This document shows positions 34,777-43,998 of a stretch of DNA of 64,000 bases, piece by piece. The stretch spans positions 186,001 to 250,000 of the forward strand of contig CAVUJG010000007.1 in the NCBI GenBank assembly GCA_963741755.1, read 5' to 3'. Origin of the DNA: Sva-07 sp963741755 (GTDB lineage: Bacteria > Actinomycetota > Acidimicrobiia > Acidimicrobiales > Ilumatobacteraceae). The notes under the pieces were generated by a model. That model saw only the letters and a program-made list of their open reading frames with translations, was not told where the DNA came from and did not search any database. Every line of letters starts with the position of its first letter. The first letter of the stretch is position 1. The translations under genes were made by a program, and so were the position numbers.

Positions 34777-35967
34777 TCAGTCGGACCTGGCGTTGGGGAC
34801 CAGCGTGGTGAGGAACACCACGACGGCGGCGGGGATCGTGACGATCGCCATCGCCTGGCCGACGTCGAGCGCATCGGAGTTGGCAAGCCAGCCGACCACG
34901 AGCGGCGCGACCAGCCCGGCGCCACGTTGGCCGATCAGCATCGACGCAAACCCCGAACCGGGCGGTCCCGGCGAGCGAGCGGCACGGTCGTAGAGCTGCG
35001 GGAACAGCACCGACGTCCCGAGGCCGGCGATCAGGAAGCCGACGATCGACACCGCCACGTTCGGAACGAGGGTGGCGAGCACCGAGCCCGTCCCGGCGAT
35101 CAGCGCGGACAGCCGGAACAGATTCGTCGGCCCGACCCTGACCTGCAGCCAATCGCCACCGAGGCGACCGATCGTCATGCCGGACGTGAACGCCAAGAAC
35201 GCCAAGCCGGCGACGCTCGGCCGAGCTGCGAGATCGTCGCCGAGGCGAAACGACGCCCAGTCGCCGTTGGTGATCTCGATCGTCATCGCCATCGCTCCAC
35301 CGACCGCGAGGAGCAACGACGCGGAGCTGAGCGCCCGTCTGAGCGGCGGGGTGCCCGCTGCGGCCGCTGCCTCGTCGAGCTCGGGTGCCTCGTCGCGGCG
35401 CAGCAACCCGGGGGCGACGAACGCGAGCGCGACGACGAGCAGGATGGCGACCGTCGTCAGGTGCACCGGCGTGCTCACCCCGGCGCGCAAGGTGAGCACG
35501 GTGATGACGCCACCGGTGACCGAGCCCAAGCTCCAGAATCCGTGCAGGCGGTTCATCACCGGCGTGTGGCGCCTTGCGCTGAGCGCGGATCCCTGCACGT
35601 TCATCGCCACGTCGATGAAGACGTCGAAGAACAGCAAGCCGAACAGCGCCGCCACGAGCAGCACCGGTCCCGTCGAGAACCCGATCAACGGCAGGAACGC
35701 GATCGAACACGCAGTGCCGTAGATCATCACCTTTCGGCTCCCGAACCGGGCGATCACCCGACCGGCCAACAGCGAGCCGACGAGGCTGGCGACGCTGCCG
35801 AGGGTGAGGACGAGTCCGAGCGCGCCGATCGAGATGTCGACGCGCTCGCGGATGTCGGGCAGCCGCGGGATGACCGTGGCGTACACCGTGCCGTTCGCGA
35901 AGAACTGGACCGCGACCGATCGCAGCGCCCGCCGGTCGACGGCGTCGGCAACCTCGGCGGCGCTCAC
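34777..35967 (-). CDS. MFS transporter (YbjJ-like)
   Basis: A 396-aa major facilitator with twelve predicted helices in two halves. The loop between helices 2 and 3 carries GRVIARFGSRKV, the MFS motif A variant. The DVAMNVQGSALS and LHGFWSLGSVTGG segments are typical of the YbjJ/fucose-permease-like branch. The GTG at 35965-35967 overlaps the methyltransferase stop by 4 bases (GTGA), so it is the last gene of an SDR-methyltransferase-MFS operon. Substrate cannot be predicted. Confidence 0.9.
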   Translation of the reverse strand: MSAAEVADAVDRRALRSVAVQFFANGTVYATVIPRLPDIRERVDISIGALGLVLTLGSVASLVGSLLAGRVIARFGSRKVMIYGTACSIAFLPLIGFSTGPVLLVAALFGLLFFDVFIDVAMNVQGSALSARRHTPVMNRLHGFWSLGSVTGGVITVLTLRAGVSTPVHLTTVAILLVVALAFVAPGLLRRDEAPELDEAAAAAGTPPLRRALSSASLLLAVGGAMAMTIEITNGDWASFRLGDDLAARPSVAGLAFLAFTSGMTIGRLGGDWLQVRVGPTNLFRLSALIAGTGSVLATLVPNVAVSIVGFLIAGLGTSVLFPQLYDRAARSPGPPGSGFASMLIGQRGAGLVAPLVVGWLANSDALDVGQAMAIVTIPAAVVVFLTTLVPNARSD

Positions 35968-37256
35968 TCGACGCGAACAGCGACGAGGCGGTCGTGCGCC
36001 TCGTCACTCGTCACGTCGACCACGGCGGTGATCGGTCCACCGTCGCCGACCACTGCAGCAAGCGGACCGCCTCGCACCGAACCCGACGTGAGGACGACGA
36101 ACGCGGTCGCCGGGTGCGTCTCGCGGGCGATGGCGGCCTTGGCGATGGTCCGCCACACGACGTCGAGCCGCGAGAGGCCTGGGCGAGCAGGCGTGTGCGC
36201 ACCCGCGAGTTCGAAGAGCCGTACAACTCCGTCCGGCCCGGTCGCCCGAAAGCTCACGGTGACGCCTGGCGCGATCCGCGCGCTCTCCTCGATGTCGACG
36301 AAGCCGGCCTCGTCGAGCAATGTACGACCCATCTCCTTGAGCGTGCGGCGGTCGCGTGCGGCCACCGGCACCATCGACGAGACCCGCTCGCGAGCGCGGT
36401 GCACGTATTCGGTGTCGGTGTCGTAACCGACGTAGTGGCGGTGGGTGTTCACGGCTGCCACCGCCGTGGTCCCCGATCCCATGAACGGGTCGAGCACCAC
36501 GTCGCCGTCGTAGGTGAACAGCTGGATGCAGCGTTCGACCAGCGCGACCGGGAACGGTGCCGGGTGACCCACGCGAGTCGCGCTCTCGGCGGGAATCTCC
36601 CACACGTCGAGCGTGGCCTCCATGAACTCGTCGCCGGGAATGGTGGCCGTACCCGGTTCGCCGGGCGACGCCGATCCCCGACCCACGCGATCGAAGCGGC
36701 CCTTGCTGGCGATGATCACCCGCTCGGTCGTGTCGCGCAGCACCGGATTCGCCGGCGACTGATACGAGCCCCACGCGCACGATCCGCTCGCGCCGCGCTG
36801 CTTCTGCCAGATGACCTCGCCGCGCAGCAGCAGTCGCAGGTCGTCTTGGAGGATGGTGGTGACGTCGGCGGCCAGGCTCCGATACGGGCGACGGCCGAGA
36901 TTCGCGACGTTCACAGCGATCCGCCCGCCGGGTTCCAACGTGCGGACACATTCGGCAAGCACGTCGCGAAGCATGGTGAGGTAGTCGATGTAGTCGCCGG
37001 GCACGTGGCCTTCGCCGAGTGCCGTCTCGTACTCCTTGCCGGCGAAGTAGGGCGGCGACGTGACGACGAGCGCCACCGATGCGTCGGGCACCGCCGACAT
37101 GTCGCGGGCGTCACCGACGTGGATGACGTCGAGTTGGCCGGGCTCGCCGAGCGTGTCGTCGTCGCTCACTTCGGGCGGCGCAAAGCGCGCGTAGAAGTCG
37201 GTCGAGTCGTGCGACTCGCGTTTGCCGACGCCGAACGAGGAGGTGGACGTGCCCAT
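35964..37256 (-). CDS. DNA methyltransferase with extra C-terminal domain
   Basis: 430 aa. The catalytic motif IV is VVTSPPYFAGKEYE, followed further on by the SAM-binding motif I DPFMGSGTTAVAAVN. This order (catalytic first, SAM later) marks a beta-class N4-cytosine/N6-adenine DNA methyltransferase. Residues about 310-430 are an added domain: VTVSFRATGPDGVVRLFELA, then PARPGLSRLDVVWRTIAKAA and HPATAFVVLTSGSVRGG. Its alternating strands and conserved acidic residues recall a nuclease-like fold, but this is inference. No separate restriction gene is nearby. The ATG at 37254-37256 lies 10 bases after the SDR stop. Confidence 0.88.
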   Translation of the reverse strand: MGTSTSSFGVGKRESHDSTDFYARFAPPEVSDDDTLGEPGQLDVIHVGDARDMSAVPDASVALVVTSPPYFAGKEYETALGEGHVPGDYIDYLTMLRDVLAECVRTLEPGGRIAVNVANLGRRPYRSLAADVTTILQDDLRLLLRGEVIWQKQRGASGSCAWGSYQSPANPVLRDTTERVIIASKGRFDRVGRGSASPGEPGTATIPGDEFMEATLDVWEIPAESATRVGHPAPFPVALVERCIQLFTYDGDVVLDPFMGSGTTAVAAVNTHRHYVGYDTDTEYVHRARERVSSMVPVAARDRRTLKEMGRTLLDEAGFVDIEESARIAPGVTVSFRATGPDGVVRLFELAGAHTPARPGLSRLDVVWRTIAKAAIARETHPATAFVVLTSGSVRGGPLAAVVGDGGPITAVVDVTSDEAHDRLVAVRVE

Positions 37257-37266
37257 CGGAGTCCGT

Positions 37267-38145
37267 TCAGCTCTCGGGCGCAGCAGCGGGGTCGACGGGC
37301 AGAGCAATCGGTGGGTTCACACCATCGGCCGCACGCTGCACGCGCGCCACTGACGCCTCACGGGTCGAGTCGTGGGTGAGGATCCAGAATCGGTCGCCCT
37401 TGATCGCGGCGACGACGGCGTCAGCGACGTCACTCGCAGGAATGCCTCCCTCGACCCCGGCAGCGAGTGCCTGGTTGATGAACTGGGCCATCGGTGAGTC
37501 GACGGTCTCGGGCTCCTTGTCCTTGCTCATCAGGTCGGTCTTGACGAACTCCGGGCAGAGCACACTCGCACCGACTGGCGACCCCAGCAGTTCGAGCTCG
37601 AGGAACAGACTCTCGCTGAGGCCGACGACCGCGTGCTTGCTCGCCACGTATGGCGCGATGCCCGGGGCGCCGTTGAGGCCGGCGTGCGAGGCGGTGCTCA
37701 CGATGTGGCCGACGCCCTGCTGTTGCATCACCGGGAGCGCCGCGCGGATGCCGTGGACGACGCCGAGCACGTTGACGTCGAGGACGCGACGCCACAGGTC
37801 GATCGAGTCGGTCCAGGCGTCGCCGACGCCGGCGATCCCCGCGTTGTTGAACATCACGTGGACGGCACCGAACTGCTCGAGTGCGTACTCGATCAGCGCA
37901 TTGACCTCTTCCTCCGCCGTGGTGTTGCACACCATCGTTGCGACGGACGCGCCGTCCTCGCTGAGCCGCGCCTCGACGTCGCGCAGCTTCGGCGCGTCGA
38001 TGTCGGCGAGCACCACGCTCATCCCTTCAGCGATCATCGCCTCGGCAACGGCGAGACCGATGCCGCTCGCGCCACCCGTGATCACCGCAACATTTCCGGG
38101 TGCGACAGCGGGTGGGCGCGTCGGCACAGACTGCGAGTCGGACAT
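37267..38145 (-). CDS. SDR-family oxidoreductase
   Basis: A 292-aa short-chain dehydrogenase. The nucleotide-binding TGGASGIGLAVAEAM (classical TGxxxGxG), the NNAG motif in VMFNNAGIAG, catalytic Ser in VSTASHAG and the active-site YVASK are all present. An acidic residue after beta-2 (VVLADIDAPK) suggests NAD(H). It is the first gene of the operon that continues to the methyltransferase and MFS genes. The C-terminal 40 residues are longer than in minimal SDRs. Substrate unknown. Confidence 0.93.
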   Translation of the reverse strand: MSDSQSVPTRPPAVAPGNVAVITGGASGIGLAVAEAMIAEGMSVVLADIDAPKLRDVEARLSEDGASVATMVCNTTAEEEVNALIEYALEQFGAVHVMFNNAGIAGVGDAWTDSIDLWRRVLDVNVLGVVHGIRAALPVMQQQGVGHIVSTASHAGLNGAPGIAPYVASKHAVVGLSESLFLELELLGSPVGASVLCPEFVKTDLMSKDKEPETVDSPMAQFINQALAAGVEGGIPASDVADAVVAAIKGDRFWILTHDSTREASVARVQRAADGVNPPIALPVDPAAAPES

Positions 38146-38200
38146 CGCCCAAATCTAGGACGCCGCCACCCGCCCCCGAGGCGATGGCCGCACCAAGCCA

Positions 38201-38330
38201 CCCACGTTTGCGCTCAGATTCGGATGGGACGGGTCATCCGGAACGCCACACAAACGGTGCAACACCGGTCACCCCACGTTTGCGCTCAGATTCGGATGGG
38301 ACGGGTCATCCGGAACTGCACGCAAACGTG
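38201..38330. repeat. two tandem hairpins, CCCACGTTTGCG family, copies 2 and 3
   Basis: Copy 2 (38201-38258) and copy 3 (38273-38330) share CCCACGTTTGCGCTCAGATT and an inner ATTCGGATGG...CATCCGGAA hairpin; they repeat at 72-base spacing. Copy 3 closes with CGCAAACGTG, copy 2 with a decayed CACAAACGGTG. They fill the gap between two SDR genes on the same strand. Copy 1 is at 3725-3784. Confidence 0.85.
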
Positions 38331-38357
38331 ATGGGGCCGGCCCACGCACTCGGCGGG

Positions 38358-39152
38358 TCAGAAGGAGTGGTAGCCGCCGTCGATGGTGATCACGTCACCG
38401 GTGTGGTAGCTCGATGCTCGGCTCGCCAGGTACACGGCGAGGCCGCCGAAGTCGTCGGCGGTGCCCCAGCGACGCATCGGCACGCGCGGCAGCACGTTGT
38501 CGACGAACTTGTCCCAACCGAATGCGCCCGCCGTCATGTCGGTCTCGATCCAGCCGGGCAGCACCGAATTGCAGCGGATTCCGTGGCGAGCGTGCTGCAC
38601 CGCAATCGCCTTCATCATCGAGTTGACACCCGCCTTCGACGCGCCGTAGTGCTGCCCCGACTGCTGACCGAAGAACGCCGACCCCGAGGTCGTGAACACG
38701 ATCGAGCCGCCCGCCTCGTCGCCATCACCGTGGCGCGCCACCATGTGCTTGGCGGCCTCGCGCGATGTGAAGAAGGCACCGTCGAGGTTCACCCGCATCA
38801 CGCGCCGCCACTCGTCCGACGTCATCCCCACGAAGCTCGGTGCCTGGCCACCGATGCCGGCATTCACGAAGCACGAGTCGACCCGACCGAGTTCGCCGAT
38901 CGTGTCGGCCATCGCCTGCACCACCGCGTCTTCGTCGCCGACATCGCACACGATCGACAACAGCTCGACATCGTGGCGGCCGAGCCGCTCGATCGCAGCG
39001 TCGTTCTTGTCGGGATTCGTGCCCCAGATGGCGACGTCGGCACCGTGCGCGGCGAGCGCGTCGGCCATCCCGAGCCCGATGCCGCCATTGCCACCGGTCA
39101 CCACCGCCACGTGGCCGGTGAGGTCGAACGGGGATCCAGCGGGAAGCGTCAT
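38358..39152 (-). CDS. SDR-family oxidoreductase (FabG-like)
   Basis: A 264-aa classical SDR. It shows VAVVTGGNGGIGLGMADAL, the VNAGIGG variant of NNAG, TTSGSAFFGQQSGQHYGASK (Ser and YxxxK catalytic residues) and the proline-glycine turn VLPGWIETDMT. The end GDVITIDGGYHSF is typical of FabG-like enzymes, so a tetrameric 3-oxoacyl or alcohol dehydrogenase is likely. It is separated from the other SDR gene by the tandem hairpins, so the two are probably separate transcripts. Confidence 0.93.
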   Translation of the reverse strand: MTLPAGSPFDLTGHVAVVTGGNGGIGLGMADALAAHGADVAIWGTNPDKNDAAIERLGRHDVELLSIVCDVGDEDAVVQAMADTIGELGRVDSCFVNAGIGGQAPSFVGMTSDEWRRVMRVNLDGAFFTSREAAKHMVARHGDGDEAGGSIVFTTSGSAFFGQQSGQHYGASKAGVNSMMKAIAVQHARHGIRCNSVLPGWIETDMTAGAFGWDKFVDNVLPRVPMRRWGTADDFGGLAVYLASRASSYHTGDVITIDGGYHSF

Positions 39153-39213
39153 GCGGCCGACTGTACGGGCCCGTCACGCGCCGACGCGGCAGTGGAGATA
39201 GCGTCGCAGGTGC

Positions 39214-41146
39214 ATGTATTTGGAGCGAGTCCGCCAACCCGCTGATCTGCGGGACCTGTCGTACGACGAACTTCGCGACCTCGCCGGCGAGATCCGCGAC
39301 TTCGTCGTGTCGGCGGTGTCGGACACCGGCGGCCATCTCGGTTCGAATCTCGGGGCCGTCGAACTCACGCTCGCGCTGCACCGGGTGTTCGAGTCACCGA
39401 CCGATGCGATCCTCTGGGACACCGGCCACCAGGCCTACATCCACAAGATCGTCACGGGCCGCCAGAAGCAGTTCGAGCAGCTGCGTCAGCAGGGCGGGTT
39501 GTCGGGCTATCCCAGCCGCGAGGAATCCGAGCACGACTACATCGAGAACAGCCACGCGTCGACCGTGCTCTCGTACGCGTACGGCATGGCGGTGGCCCGC
39601 GACCTCGGCACCGACCCGCACCGCCACATCGTTGCGGTCATCGGCGACGGCTCGCTCACGGGCGGGATGGCCTACGAGGCGATCAACAACATCGGTCACG
39701 GCGACAAACAGGTCATCATCATCCTCAACGACAACGGCCGCTCGTATGCGCCGACGGTGTCGATGCTCTCGGCCAGCGCCCAGAGCCGAGACGAGCAGGC
39801 CAACCACCCGAGCGTCACCGATCGCGTCACCGACAAGCTGTCGCACGCGCTCACCGACATCCGCACCAACCCGGTGTACGTACGTCGCCAACGTCGCCTC
39901 GAGGAGTTCCTCGGGCATCTTCCCGTCGTCGGCCACCAGGCCGGATCGGCGATGGACGCGTTCAAGGCCGGCGTCCGCGAGTTCCTCCAGCCGCCGTCGT
40001 TCTTCGAGGCACTCGGCGTGCGTTATGTCGGCCCGTTCGACGGGCACAACATCGAAGAGATGGAGCATGCGCTCCACAACGCGATCGAGTTGTCCGAGGA
40101 GGGTCCGATCCTCGTGCACGTCCTCACCCAGAAGGGTCGCGGCTACTCCCCTGCCGAGGACGACGACGAGAAGCACCTCCACGATGCGCCGGTGTTCGAT
40201 CCGCTCGTCGGACCTCCCAAGGCGGTGTCGACCGGATACACCCAGTCGTTCGCCGAGGCGATCCTCAAGGAGGCCGAGGCCGACAGCCGGATCGTGGCGA
40301 TCACCGCTGCGATGCCCGGCCCGACCGGACTGCTGCCGTTCCAGGAACGTTTCCCCGACCGGTTCTTCGACGTCGGGATCGCCGAGCAGCACGCGGTCAC
40401 CGGTGCCGCCGGCATGGCGATGGGCGGGCTGCGACCGATCGTGGCGATCTACTCGACGTTCCTGAATCGGGCGTGGGACCAAGTCGTGTACGACGTGGCA
40501 CTGCACCGGCTGCCGGTGATCTTCTGTCTCGACCGCGCCGGCGTCACCGGGCCCGACGGCGCCAGCCATCACGGCGTGTACGACATGGCGCTGTTGTCGA
40601 AGGTGCCCGGCATGCGGGTTCTCGCTCCGTCGAGCGCGCAGGAACTCGCGCAGATGATGCACGACGCAGTGACCCTGGCCGACGCCGGGCCGATCGCGAT
40701 CCGTTACCCCCGCGGCGCGGCCCGACAGGTCGGCGAACGCGAAGTCGGTTCGGGACTCTCGGCTCGCAAGGCGTCCGAGGGGTCGGGTACGTGCATCATC
40801 GCCATCGGCAAGATGCTCGAGATCGCCGAGAAGGCCGCCGCGAACGTTGGCGGCCGACGGTGTGCAGGTGACCGTCTGGGACGCACGATGCTGCGCTCCG
40901 CTCGATCCCCAGATGATCGCTGACGCTGCAGCCCACGATCGGGTGATCACGATCGAGGATGGCATCCGCGACGGCGGGATCGGCATGTCGATCGCTGACG
41001 CGATCTGCGCCATCGACCAGTCGACGCACGTCGACGTGCTCGGCCTGCCGACCAAGTTCATCCCGCACGATCCGAAGTCCGACGCGATCCTGTCGAGGTT
41101 CGGCCTCGACGTCGACAGCGTCGTCACCCTCGCCCGAGCGACCTGA
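39214..41146 (+). CDS. dxs: 1-deoxy-D-xylulose-5-phosphate synthase, one frame change
   Basis: Thiamine-diphosphate enzyme that joins pyruvate and glyceraldehyde 3-phosphate in the first step of the MEP isoprenoid pathway. It shows the N-terminal SDTGGHLGSNLGAVELTLAL, the ThDP motif AVIGDGSLTGGMAYEAINNI, the transketolase active-site block LDRAGVTGPDGASHHGVYDM and RYPRGAAR. Near 40847 an extra base shifts the frame by +1. The last domain continues LAADGVQVTVWDARCCAPLD then PHDPKSDAILSRFGLD, ending at 41146. Repaired length is about 643 aa, as expected. A strong hairpin follows. Confidence 0.95.
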
Positions 41147-41155
41147 CCTCGCAAG

Positions 41156-41213
41156 TCCCCCGAGCCCAGGTCTCCGGGAACCACGCTGGTTCCGCGAGAC
41201 CCGGGCTCGGGGA
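41156..41213 (+). terminator. strong hairpin after dxs
   Basis: TCCCCCGAGCCCAGGTCTCC and the following GGGAACC pair with GGTTCCGCGAGACCC plus GGGCTCGGGGA over about 26 bp with three mismatches, around an ACGCT loop. It begins 9 bases after the dxs stop. There is no T-run, as expected at this GC content, so terminator function is inferred from position and stability. Confidence 0.6.
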
Positions 41214-41258
41214 ACAACTGCTGATCGACGCTGTGGTGCGGCGGCGTACTCTCGCCGG

Positions 41259-42293
41259 ATGAGCTTCGAACCGCTGCGAACCGAGCGCTTGTTGTTGCGC
41301 CCGATGCGCACCGACGATGCAGCGTCGATCGCTGCTCGTCGAAGCGATCCGGACGTCGCCCGCTACCAGAACTGGACCACGCCATATCCGCTCGAGCGAG
41401 CGCAGACGATGGTGGCCGAGATCGTCGCGATGGACGGGCCGGCCGACGGCGAGTGGTGGATGCTCACGATCGCCGACCCCGACGACTCGACCGTGCTCGG
41501 CGACCTCGTCGTGCACCTGACGTGGCAAGGCCGCACTGCCGAGATCGGCTACACGCTCGCCCGCGACGCCTGGGGCAATGGCTACGCGGTGGAGGCCGCC
41601 ACCGAGCTGGTGCGGTACCTGTTCGACGACCTCGGGGTCACCCGCATCGAGGCAATGCTCCATCCCGACAACCCGGCGTCGGCGATGGTGCTCGAACGGG
41701 TCGGGATGATCTTCGAGGGGCACACCAGGCTCTCGTTCTGGCTCGACGGCGACAACTCCGACGACTGGATCTACGGCGTGGTGCGCGACGACTGGGAGGC
41801 GTGGCGAGATCGGCCACGGCATGCGCCGACCACGGTCCGACTCGTGGACATCACGACCGACAACTACTTCAAAGTCGACCGACTCGTTACCCATCGGACC
41901 CAGCAACGCTTCGTGAGCCCCGTGCGCGCGTCGTTCGCCGACGCGCTGTTTCCCGAGGTCATCGACGGTGCGCCGGTCGTTCCCTGGATGCGAGCGATCG
42001 AGGCTGACGGTGAGCTCGTGGGCTTCGTGATGGTCGCGCTGACCACCGACGCTCATCCGGAGCCGTACCTGTGGAGGCTGCTCGTCGACCGGATGCACCA
42101 ACAGCGAGGGATCGGACGAGCCGCTCTCGACCTCGTCGTCGAGCAATGCCGGGCGTGGGGCGACCGATCGCTGCTGACGTCGTGGACGCCCGGCAAGGGG
42201 TCACCGGAGCCGATGTATCTCGGCTACGGGTTCGTCCCGACCGGTGAGATCGTCGACGGCGAGACAGAAGCCCGTTTCACCTTCGAGTCGTAG
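41259..42293 (+). CDS. tandem GNAT acetyltransferase, two domains
   Basis: 344 aa made of two GNAT domains. The first (1-175) is RimJ/RimL-like: LRTERLLLRPMRTDDAASIA, acetyl-CoA loop YTLARDAWGNGYAVEAATEL and HPDNPASAMVLERVG. The second (about 185-344) is a different GNAT branch: ADALFPEVIDG, LWRLLVDRMHQQRGIGRAAL (acetyl-CoA loop) and EPMYLGYGFVPTGE. The two domains are not obvious duplicates of each other. They acetylate amino groups of proteins, amino acids or small molecules; targets unknown. The ATG at 41259 was chosen because earlier readings run into dxs and the hairpin. Confidence 0.88.
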   Translation: MSFEPLRTERLLLRPMRTDDAASIAARRSDPDVARYQNWTTPYPLERAQTMVAEIVAMDGPADGEWWMLTIADPDDSTVLGDLVVHLTWQGRTAEIGYTLARDAWGNGYAVEAATELVRYLFDDLGVTRIEAMLHPDNPASAMVLERVGMIFEGHTRLSFWLDGDNSDDWIYGVVRDDWEAWRDRPRHAPTTVRLVDITTDNYFKVDRLVTHRTQQRFVSPVRASFADALFPEVIDGAPVVPWMRAIEADGELVGFVMVALTTDAHPEPYLWRLLVDRMHQQRGIGRAALDLVVEQCRAWGDRSLLTSWTPGKGSPEPMYLGYGFVPTGEIVDGETEARFTFES

Positions 42294-42303
42294 GGTTGGC
42301 GAC

Positions 42304-43140
42304 GTGAGCGAACCACCCGATCCGTACGCCTCCTACACCCACCTTCGCTTCGAGCGTCCGTCGGATGGGGTGCTGTTGATCACGCTCGACGACCCCGAGC
42401 GACTCAACGCCACCGGGCCCGACATGCACCTGCAGTTGTCGCGCGTGTTCCGCACCATCGACGACGATCCGACAGTACGCGCCGTCGTCGTCACCGGCGC
42501 CGGCACGGCATTCTCCGCCGGCGGCGACCTCGACTGGATCGCCGAGCAGGTCGGCGACTACGCCCAGACGATCCGGGTGATGCGCGAGGCCGGCGACATC
42601 GTGCGCACCATGATCGACTGCGACACGCCGATCGTGTCGGCGATCAACGGCGTGGCGGTTGGCGCGGGACTTGCGGTTGCCTTGATGGCCGACGTGAGCA
42701 TCATCAACGAGGACGCCAAGCTCACCGACGGCCACATCCGTCTCGGCGTCGCTGGCGGCGATCATGCCGTGGCGATCTGGCCACTGCTGTGCGGCATGGC
42801 CAAGGCCAAGTACTACCTGCTGACTGCCGACTTCCTCGATGGACGCGAGGCCGAACGGATCGGCCTGGTGTCGAAGGCCGTTCCCGCCGACGAGGTGTTG
42901 TCGACGGCGATGGGTGTGGCAGAGAAGCTCGCCGCTGGACCGGTCGACGCGACCCGGATGACCAAGCGGGCACTCAACCACTGGCTGCGCCAAGCGCTGC
43001 CGAACTTCGAAGCGTCGCTGGCCTACGAGATGCTCAACTTCCTCGGCCCCGACGCCGCCGAGGGCCTCGCGGCGCTCCAGGAGAAACGGCGTCCCGACTT
43101 CCATGCGACAGAGCGAGACGATGCGGGAGCCGTGTCGTGA
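42304..43140 (+). CDS. enoyl-CoA hydratase/isomerase family
   Basis: A 278-aa crotonase-fold protein. The oxyanion-hole segments are GAGTAFSAGGDLDWIAEQ and INGVAVGAGLAVALMADVSI. LRFERPSDGVLLITLDDPER is the usual N-terminus and KRALNHWLRQALPNFEAS the C-terminal trimerisation helix. The catalytic Glu pair of true hydratases is not clearly present (Gly-Gly-Asp-His region VAGGDHAVAI), so the reaction may be another crotonase type. GTG at 42304 is the start. It overlaps the phosphatase gene by 4 bases (GTGA). Confidence 0.9.
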   Translation: MSEPPDPYASYTHLRFERPSDGVLLITLDDPERLNATGPDMHLQLSRVFRTIDDDPTVRAVVVTGAGTAFSAGGDLDWIAEQVGDYAQTIRVMREAGDIVRTMIDCDTPIVSAINGVAVGAGLAVALMADVSIINEDAKLTDGHIRLGVAGGDHAVAIWPLLCGMAKAKYYLLTADFLDGREAERIGLVSKAVPADEVLSTAMGVAEKLAAGPVDATRMTKRALNHWLRQALPNFEASLAYEMLNFLGPDAAEGLAALQEKRRPDFHATERDDAGAVS

Positions 43141-43943
43141 GGGACCTCGAGGAACTCGACCTGTCGCACGATCTCGCGCTCGCCCTCGACGTCGCCGACC
43201 TCGTCGACGCATTCACGCTGCCGCACTTCCACGAAGCCGACTTCACCATCGACTGGAAGCGCAACCAGACCGAGGTCACCGAGATCGACCGCCGGGCGGA
43301 GACGATGATCGTCGACCAGTTGGTGCGCGAGCGGCCGCACCACGGCGCATTCGGTGAGGAACATGGGGTGGCCGGCGATCAGCAGTCGCCATGGCGATGG
43401 GTGATCGACCCGATCGATGGCACCTCGGGATTCGTGCGCGGCATCCCGATCTGGGCGACGCTGATCGCGCTCACCCATGTCGAGCGCGGCGCCGTGATGG
43501 GCGTCGTGTCGGCGCCGGCGCTCGGGCGCCGCTGGTGGGGAGGGCTCGGCCTCGGCGCAACGATGAGCGTGTTCGGCGACGAACGCCCCATCGTGGTGTC
43601 GACCGTCGATGATCTCGCCGAGGCGCAGGTCAGCATCACCCACAACCACGGCTGGGATGCACTGGGTCTCACCGACGCACTCGTGCGACTCCAACAGCGG
43701 GCGCGTCGTTCGCGCGGTGTCGGCGATTTCTGGCAGCACATGTTGGTGGCCGAGGGAGCGATGGACGTCGCCGTCGACGCGGTGGGAGTTGCGCCCTACG
43801 ACATCGCCGCCGTGAAGCCGATCGTCGAGGCCGCGGGCGGCAGCCTCACCGATCGCTTCGGCACTCCGACCCACGAGCACGAGACGGCGATCAGCACCAA
43901 CCGCCTCCTCCACGACGTCGTCCTCGCCGCACTCGGGGTGTGA
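43137..43943 (+). CDS. inositol monophosphatase/histidinol-phosphatase family
   Basis: A 268-aa Mg2+-dependent phosphatase. Metal-binding residues are seen in FGEEHGVAGD (Glu), WVIDPIDGTSGFVRGIPIWA (Asp-x-x-Asp-Gly-Thr) and APYDIAAVKPIVEAAGG (Asp). The sequence is closest in layout to the HisN-type histidinol-phosphatases of actinobacteria, but inositol-phosphate or other sugar phosphates are possible. It starts within the stop of the crotonase gene and is thus co-translated. No other his genes are in the window. Confidence 0.88.
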   Translation: MRDLEELDLSHDLALALDVADLVDAFTLPHFHEADFTIDWKRNQTEVTEIDRRAETMIVDQLVRERPHHGAFGEEHGVAGDQQSPWRWVIDPIDGTSGFVRGIPIWATLIALTHVERGAVMGVVSAPALGRRWWGGLGLGATMSVFGDERPIVVSTVDDLAEAQVSITHNHGWDALGLTDALVRLQQRARRSRGVGDFWQHMLVAEGAMDVAVDAVGVAPYDIAAVKPIVEAAGGSLTDRFGTPTHEHETAISTNRLLHDVVLAALGV

Positions 43944-43975
43944 CGTACACCTGGTGCCAGACACCACGTGTACGT
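43943..43975. repeat. hairpin, ACGTACAC/GTGTACGT family, copy 2
   Basis: ACGTACAC (43943-43950) and GTGTACGT (43968-43975) form the outer stem, and TGGTG and CACCA the inner one. The element starts at the last base of the phosphatase stop. It shares AGACACCACGTGT with the element at 16985-17018. Confidence 0.65.
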
Positions 43976-43998
43976 GGGCGCGGGTAGCGTCGTCAGCC

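Noticed and set aside
34927..36426. 499-aa open frame on the + strand
   Set aside because: Overlaps MFS and methyltransferase genes in antisense, charged low-complexity sequence only.
39394..41385. 663-aa open frame on the - strand
   Set aside because: Antisense to dxs; no domain, and it crosses the dxs terminator hairpin.
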